Shown in pieces: positions 6,964 through 9,664 of a DNA stretch of 9,664 nucleotides. Position numbers and translations under genes: made by a program. The stretch covers positions 1-9,664 of the forward strand of contig JBJMLK010000060.1 of the NCBI GenBank assembly GCA_045805345.1. The letters run 5' to 3'. Position 1 is the first letter of the stretch, and the number at the start of each line of letters is the position of its first letter. The notes beneath the pieces are model-generated. The model was not told the origin of the DNA, ran no database searches, and worked only from the letters and a program-made list of their open reading frames with translations. Origin of the DNA: AC-37 sp045805345. GTDB lineage: Bacteria > Actinomycetota > Thermoleophilia > Solirubrobacterales > Thermoleophilaceae.

Positions 6964-7088
6964 CGCGCGCAACCTTGCGCCTATTGCCTACTCCGTCAGT
7001 GGAGGGCAAGCTTCCTTCCCCTGCCTCGATTTGACCGTAGCAGCAGCCCCTCGGGCGCCCGCCTCGTAACGTTCCGGACCCTCTCGCG

Positions 7089-8573
7089 ATGCTCATGTCC
7101 ACCCGCACACCGGCGCTTCGGCGCCGCGTTACGCCCCGGCGCGCGCTCCAGGCGGCCGCCGTCGTGGCGATCGCCGTCGCGGCTGCCGTGGTGGTCCCGA
7201 ACCTCGGCGACAAGCGCTACACGCTGCAGCGCTTCGTGTCGCGTCCGGACCTGCGCCCGCCCAAGGTCGAGGTGCTCCGGGGCCCGGCGGTCGGCCCCGG
7301 CTACATCTTCGTGGCGCCCAAGCAGGGGCCGGGGCCGGCGGGCCCGATGATCCTCGACCGCCGCGGCCGCGTCGTCTGGTTCAAGCACCTGCCGAAGCGC
7401 ATCACGGCGTTCGACTTCAAGCCGGCGCGGCTGAACGGCCGGCCCGTGCTGACGTGGTGGGAGGGGCACTCGAACAAGGGCAGGGGCTCGGGCGAGGACG
7501 TGATCGCGGACTCCTCGTACCGCGAGCTGCTTCGCGTGCCGATGAAGCGGGGACTGCGCGCGAACCTCCACGAGTTCACGGTCACCCCGCGCGGTACCGC
7601 GATCGCCCTCGCGTACAACCGGCGGCCTGCGAACCTCCAGGCGGTCGGCGGCCCGCGCAACGGGAGTGCGGTGGAGGGCGTGATCCAGGAGATCGACGTG
7701 CACAGCGGGCGCGTGCTGTTCGAGTGGCACAGTCTCGACCACGTGCCGATCACTGACTCCTACAAGGAGTTCGAGAAGAAGGCGAGCAGCGGCTTCGACT
7801 ACTTCCACCTCAACTCGGTCCGCGAGGACGGCCACGGCAACCTGCTGATCTCGGGCCGCCACACCAACGCCGTGTACCTGATCGACCGCGCCACCGGGAG
7901 GGTCCGCTGGCGGCTCGGCGGCAAGCGCTCGACGTTCCGGATGGGCCGCGGCACGCGGTTCGTGGCGCAGCACGACGCGGGCTTCGGGCCGGGCGGCTCG
8001 ATCAGCCTGTACGACAACCAGGCACCGCCCGATCACGGACGCCAGAGCCGCGCGCTGCTCATCGCGCTGCACCACCGCACGCGGCGGGCCACGCTCGTAC
8101 ACGCGTACAAGCACCCCAGCGAGGTCCACTCGGACAGCCAGGGGAGCGTGCAGTTGCTTCCGAGGCGCGACGTCTTCGTGGGCTGGGGCGGCGAGAGCCC
8201 GCGGTTCTCGGAGTTCGACTTCGGCGGCCGGCTGATCTTCGACGCGCGCTTCCGGCCCGACGCGGCCAACTCCTACCGGGCATACCTCCTCCCGTGGCGC
8301 GGCACGCCGCGGCGGCGGCCGGCGGTGGCGGTCCGCCGCGACGGGCACGGCGGGGTGCGCGTGTTCGCGAGCTGGAACGGGGCGACCGAGGTCCGCTCCT
8401 GGGAGCTCTTGGCCGGGCCGCACGCCGGGGGGCTGCGGCCGGCGGCGAGGGAGCGCCGCCTCGGTTTCGAGACCACCCTGCGGCTCCGGCACCGGCCGCG
8501 CTTCGTGGCCGTGCGCGCGCTCGGGGCCGACGGTCAGCCGCTGCGCGAGTCGCGCGTCAAGCCCGTGCCCTAG
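7089..8573 (+). CDS. Arylsulfotransferase (ASST) family protein, membrane-anchored
   Basis: A 494-residue protein of the actinobacterial arylsulfotransferase family (six-bladed beta-propeller type), which by analogy with E. coli AssT would move sulfate between phenolic compounds without PAPS. A basic start (RRRVTPRR) precedes one hydrophobic segment at about 19-37, reading as an uncleaved anchor with the propeller outside the membrane. Family signatures follow: LHEFTVTPRGTAIALAYN (160-177), FHLNSVREDGHGNLLISGRHTNAVYLIDRATG (239-270) leading into WRLGG, FVAQHDA (291-297), VGWGGESPRFSEF (364-376), and SYRAYLLPWRG (395-405). H161, H240, H258 and H295 are candidate active-site histidines. Residues about 410-490 form a beta-rich, possibly Ig-like tail. 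ATG 7089 and ATG 7095 are both possible; neither has a clear ribosome site. It is convergent with the M23 gene. Family is confident; true sulfotransferase activity is unproven for this branch. Confidence 0.88.
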   Translation: MLMSTRTPALRRRVTPRRALQAAAVVAIAVAAAVVVPNLGDKRYTLQRFVSRPDLRPPKVEVLRGPAVGPGYIFVAPKQGPGPAGPMILDRRGRVVWFKHLPKRITAFDFKPARLNGRPVLTWWEGHSNKGRGSGEDVIADSSYRELLRVPMKRGLRANLHEFTVTPRGTAIALAYNRRPANLQAVGGPRNGSAVEGVIQEIDVHSGRVLFEWHSLDHVPITDSYKEFEKKASSGFDYFHLNSVREDGHGNLLISGRHTNAVYLIDRATGRVRWRLGGKRSTFRMGRGTRFVAQHDAGFGPGGSISLYDNQAPPDHGRQSRALLIALHHRTRRATLVHAYKHPSEVHSDSQGSVQLLPRRDVFVGWGGESPRFSEFDFGGRLIFDARFRPDAANSYRAYLLPWRGTPRRRPAVAVRRDGHGGVRVFASWNGATEVRSWELLAGPHAGGLRPAARERRLGFETTLRLRHRPRFVAVRALGADGQPLRESRVKPVP

Positions 8574-8591
8574 AAGCGCTCCCGCCGCGGG
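8574..8591. other. Convergent gene junction
   Basis: Only 18 bases separate the stop codons of the arylsulfotransferase-family gene (plus) and the M23 peptidase gene (minus). CCCG (8581-8584) and CGGG (8588-8591) could form a 4-base-pair stem with a 3-base loop, too small to call a terminator. Transcripts from the two sides probably overlap. Confidence 0.4.
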
Positions 8592-9395
8592 CTAGAGCCA
8601 GCTCTGGAGCAGCGGCAGCGGGTCGATCGGGTGGCCGCCGGACTGCCAGGGGCCGTCCCAGACCTCGAAGTGCAGGTGCGGGCCCTGGGCGTCGCCCGTG
8701 CTCCCCACGTGGCCGATCAGCTCGCCGGCCGTGACGTGCTCGCCCACCGTCACCGTCGAGCCCTCACGGAAGTGCATGTACGCGTAGTCGTAGCCGTCGC
8801 TGCCGCGGATCACCACGTAGTTGCCGGCGCCGCCCGCCTGGTAGGCGCGCCAGTAGACGGTGCCGTCGGACACCGACACCACGGGCGTCCCCTCGGCGGC
8901 GGCCACGTCCTGCCCCTGGTGGGTGTGAGTGCCGCGCGGGGCGCCGAAGCGGGAGCCGTCGCCGCCGAAGTTGAACGGCCCGACGACCGGGAAGGCGTGG
9001 GTGCCGGTGGTGGGTGGGGGTGTGGCCGGGGGGTCTTGGGGGTCGCCGGAGTCCGACCCGGTGGGCGGAACCGTCGATCCCCCACTCGACTCTCCCTCGG
9101 CGGCCGCGGCCTGCCGGAGGATCTTCCGCGCCTCGCGCGAGCCGACGATCCCGTCGACCTTCATGTGCTCGCGGCGCTCGTAGCGGCGGACGGTGCGGAC
9201 GGTCTTGGGGCCGTAGTCACCGTCGGGGTGAAGCCCGAAGCCGACCGCGTGCAGGGCCTCCTGGAGCTGCCGTACGTCGGGGCCGTGGCTGCCCTCGCGA
9301 AGCAGACGGCTGCCCAGCTCGGCAGCGCCGGCGGACGGCGTCGCGACGGTGAGTGCGAGCGTGAGCGAAAACGGGATGAGGAAGCGTCGGCGCAT
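8592..9395 (-). CDS. Secreted peptidoglycan-binding / M23 metallopeptidase
   Basis: A 267-residue exported cell-wall endopeptidase. Residues 1-24 are a signal peptide (MRRRF, then FSLTLALTVATPSAGA), with likely cleavage after A24. A PG_binding_1 domain spans about 30-95 (GPDVRQLQEALHAVGF, DGDYGPKTVRTVRRYE, VDGIVGSREARKIL). A proline, serine and glycine-rich linker runs about 96-132. The M23 (lysostaphin/LytM-type) domain spans about 133-262. Its zinc and catalytic residues are complete: H159 and D163 in HQGQD, H208 in AYMHF, and H240/H242 in PHLHFEVWD. It should cut peptide cross-bridges in the wall, or remodel it during growth and division; the binding domain holds it to peptidoglycan. ATG 9395 is supported by AGGGG at 9407-9403, seven bases upstream, the best ribosome site in the window. 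No transmembrane anchor or sortase motif is seen. Confidence 0.93.
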   Translation of the reverse strand: MRRRFLIPFSLTLALTVATPSAGAAELGSRLLREGSHGPDVRQLQEALHAVGFGLHPDGDYGPKTVRTVRRYERREHMKVDGIVGSREARKILRQAAAAEGESSGGSTVPPTGSDSGDPQDPPATPPPTTGTHAFPVVGPFNFGGDGSRFGAPRGTHTHQGQDVAAAEGTPVVSVSDGTVYWRAYQAGGAGNYVVIRGSDGYDYAYMHFREGSTVTVGEHVTAGELIGHVGSTGDAQGPHLHFEVWDGPWQSGGHPIDPLPLLQSWL

Positions 9396-9664
9396 TGGAG
9401 GGCCCCTGCGCCGGAGATCGGGCGGTGATCGGCAGCCCGCGAGCCGGGCGGTGGCGCACCGGACATCTGTCCGATGGGAGCGGCCCGTGGCGCGGCCCGC
9501 CCAGTCGGGCGGGCGCGGCGCCGCCCCGACGCCGGAAACCCCCGAAAGAAGGGCGACGTTCGGCGGGTCGTTGGGCGCGGTTGCACTGATACGTTGCCCC
9601 CGGTTTGGCGTACCCCCCCACGGACACCGAGAGCGCCGCTCGCGCTCGCGTCGGACCGCCCGCC
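9396..9664. promoter_or_regulatory. Inverted-repeat-rich upstream region of the M23 gene
   Basis: No convincing gene lies here. The stretch holds four inverted repeats: GCCCG/CGGGC (9435-9449, 5-base-pair stem), CGGACA-TC-TGTCCG (9460-9473, operator-like), GCCCGCCC-AGTC-GGGCGGGC (9495-9514, perfect 8-base-pair stem with tetraloop) and GCGGCGCCGC (9515-9524). A minus-strand -10-like TATCAG occurs at 9591-9586 without a good -35. I looked for the conserved CAGCTAACC-type core of the ydaO (c-di-AMP) riboswitch, often found before actinobacterial wall hydrolases, and did not find it. It may be a long structured leader, a regulator site, or part of the next gene's control region. Confidence 0.35.

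Noticed and set aside
7031..7072. TTGACC (7031-7036) and TAACGT (7067-7072) as a promoter for the arylsulfotransferase-family gene
   Set aside because: The spacing is 30 bases, far from the usual 16-19, so the two are unlikely to act together. TAACGT alone could serve as a -10.
6996..8492. A minus-strand 498-codon frame opposite the arylsulfotransferase-family gene
   Set aside because: The product is repetitive and motif-free, while the plus strand carries all the family signatures.
8868..8878. A minus-strand TGTCGGTG resembling the PafBC-dependent promoter core
   Set aside because: It lies inside the M23 coding region, and no TAnnnT element follows at the required 8-base spacing.
1..9664. 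CRISPR arrays, tRNA or rRNA genes, insertion sequences and prophage genes
   Set aside because: No regularly spaced repeats, cloverleaf candidates, transposase motifs or phage structural genes were seen on reading both strands.

Overview
This is a very GC-rich window with dense, mostly short-spaced genes, frequent GTG starts and few strong Shine-Dalgarno sequences. A fused PafB-PafC regulator, an actinobacterial-type arylsulfotransferase family protein and an AbiEi/DUF559 protein together suggest a high-GC actinobacterium. My inference is class Thermoleophilia, near Solirubrobacterales; the phylum is fairly secure and the order is a guess. Nothing here shows a phage, a plasmid or a complete mobile element. 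The content looks like ordinary chromosome with one gene of clearly foreign composition.

Layout from left to right. Positions 1-5659 hold five genes, all on the minus strand, so transcription runs from right to left: a YhaM-like HD exoribonuclease (4649-5659), an AbiEi-N/DUF559 putative nuclease (3634-4593), a fused PafBC-type double WYL regulator (1505-3571), a PPOX-fold flavin or F420 enzyme (802-1269), and a long-form glucose-1-phosphate thymidylyltransferase (1-791, running off the left edge). The last two are 10 bases apart and probably co-transcribed. A 235-base gap separates them from pafBC. At 5660-5708 a 49-base divergent region separates this block from a plus-strand pair: a short-chain dehydrogenase/reductase (5709-6386) and, 18 bases later, a bacterioferritin-like di-iron protein (6405-6917). 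A strong hairpin at 6933-6963 closes that pair. A membrane-anchored arylsulfotransferase-family protein follows on the plus strand (7089-8573). It converges with a secreted peptidoglycan-binding/M23 endopeptidase on the minus strand (8592-9395), whose upstream region (9396-9664) is rich in inverted repeats.

How the genes might work together. The thymidylyltransferase makes dTDP-glucose, normally the entry to dTDP-L-rhamnose and cell-surface glycans, and the M23 protein acts on the wall, so both edges have an envelope theme. The centre has a nucleic-acid and stress theme: PafBC activates DNA-damage genes in Actinobacteria, YhaM degrades RNA or DNA from 3' ends, and the ferritin-like protein may limit iron-driven oxidative damage. 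The odd gene is the AbiEi/DUF559 protein. It sits between yhaM and pafBC, has markedly less GC-biased third codon positions than either neighbour, and has no toxin partner in view. It is the best candidate for an acquired defence-type element. No clearly undescribed multi-gene system is demonstrated; the most promising leads are that gene, the fused stand-alone pafBC and the structured leader of the M23 gene.
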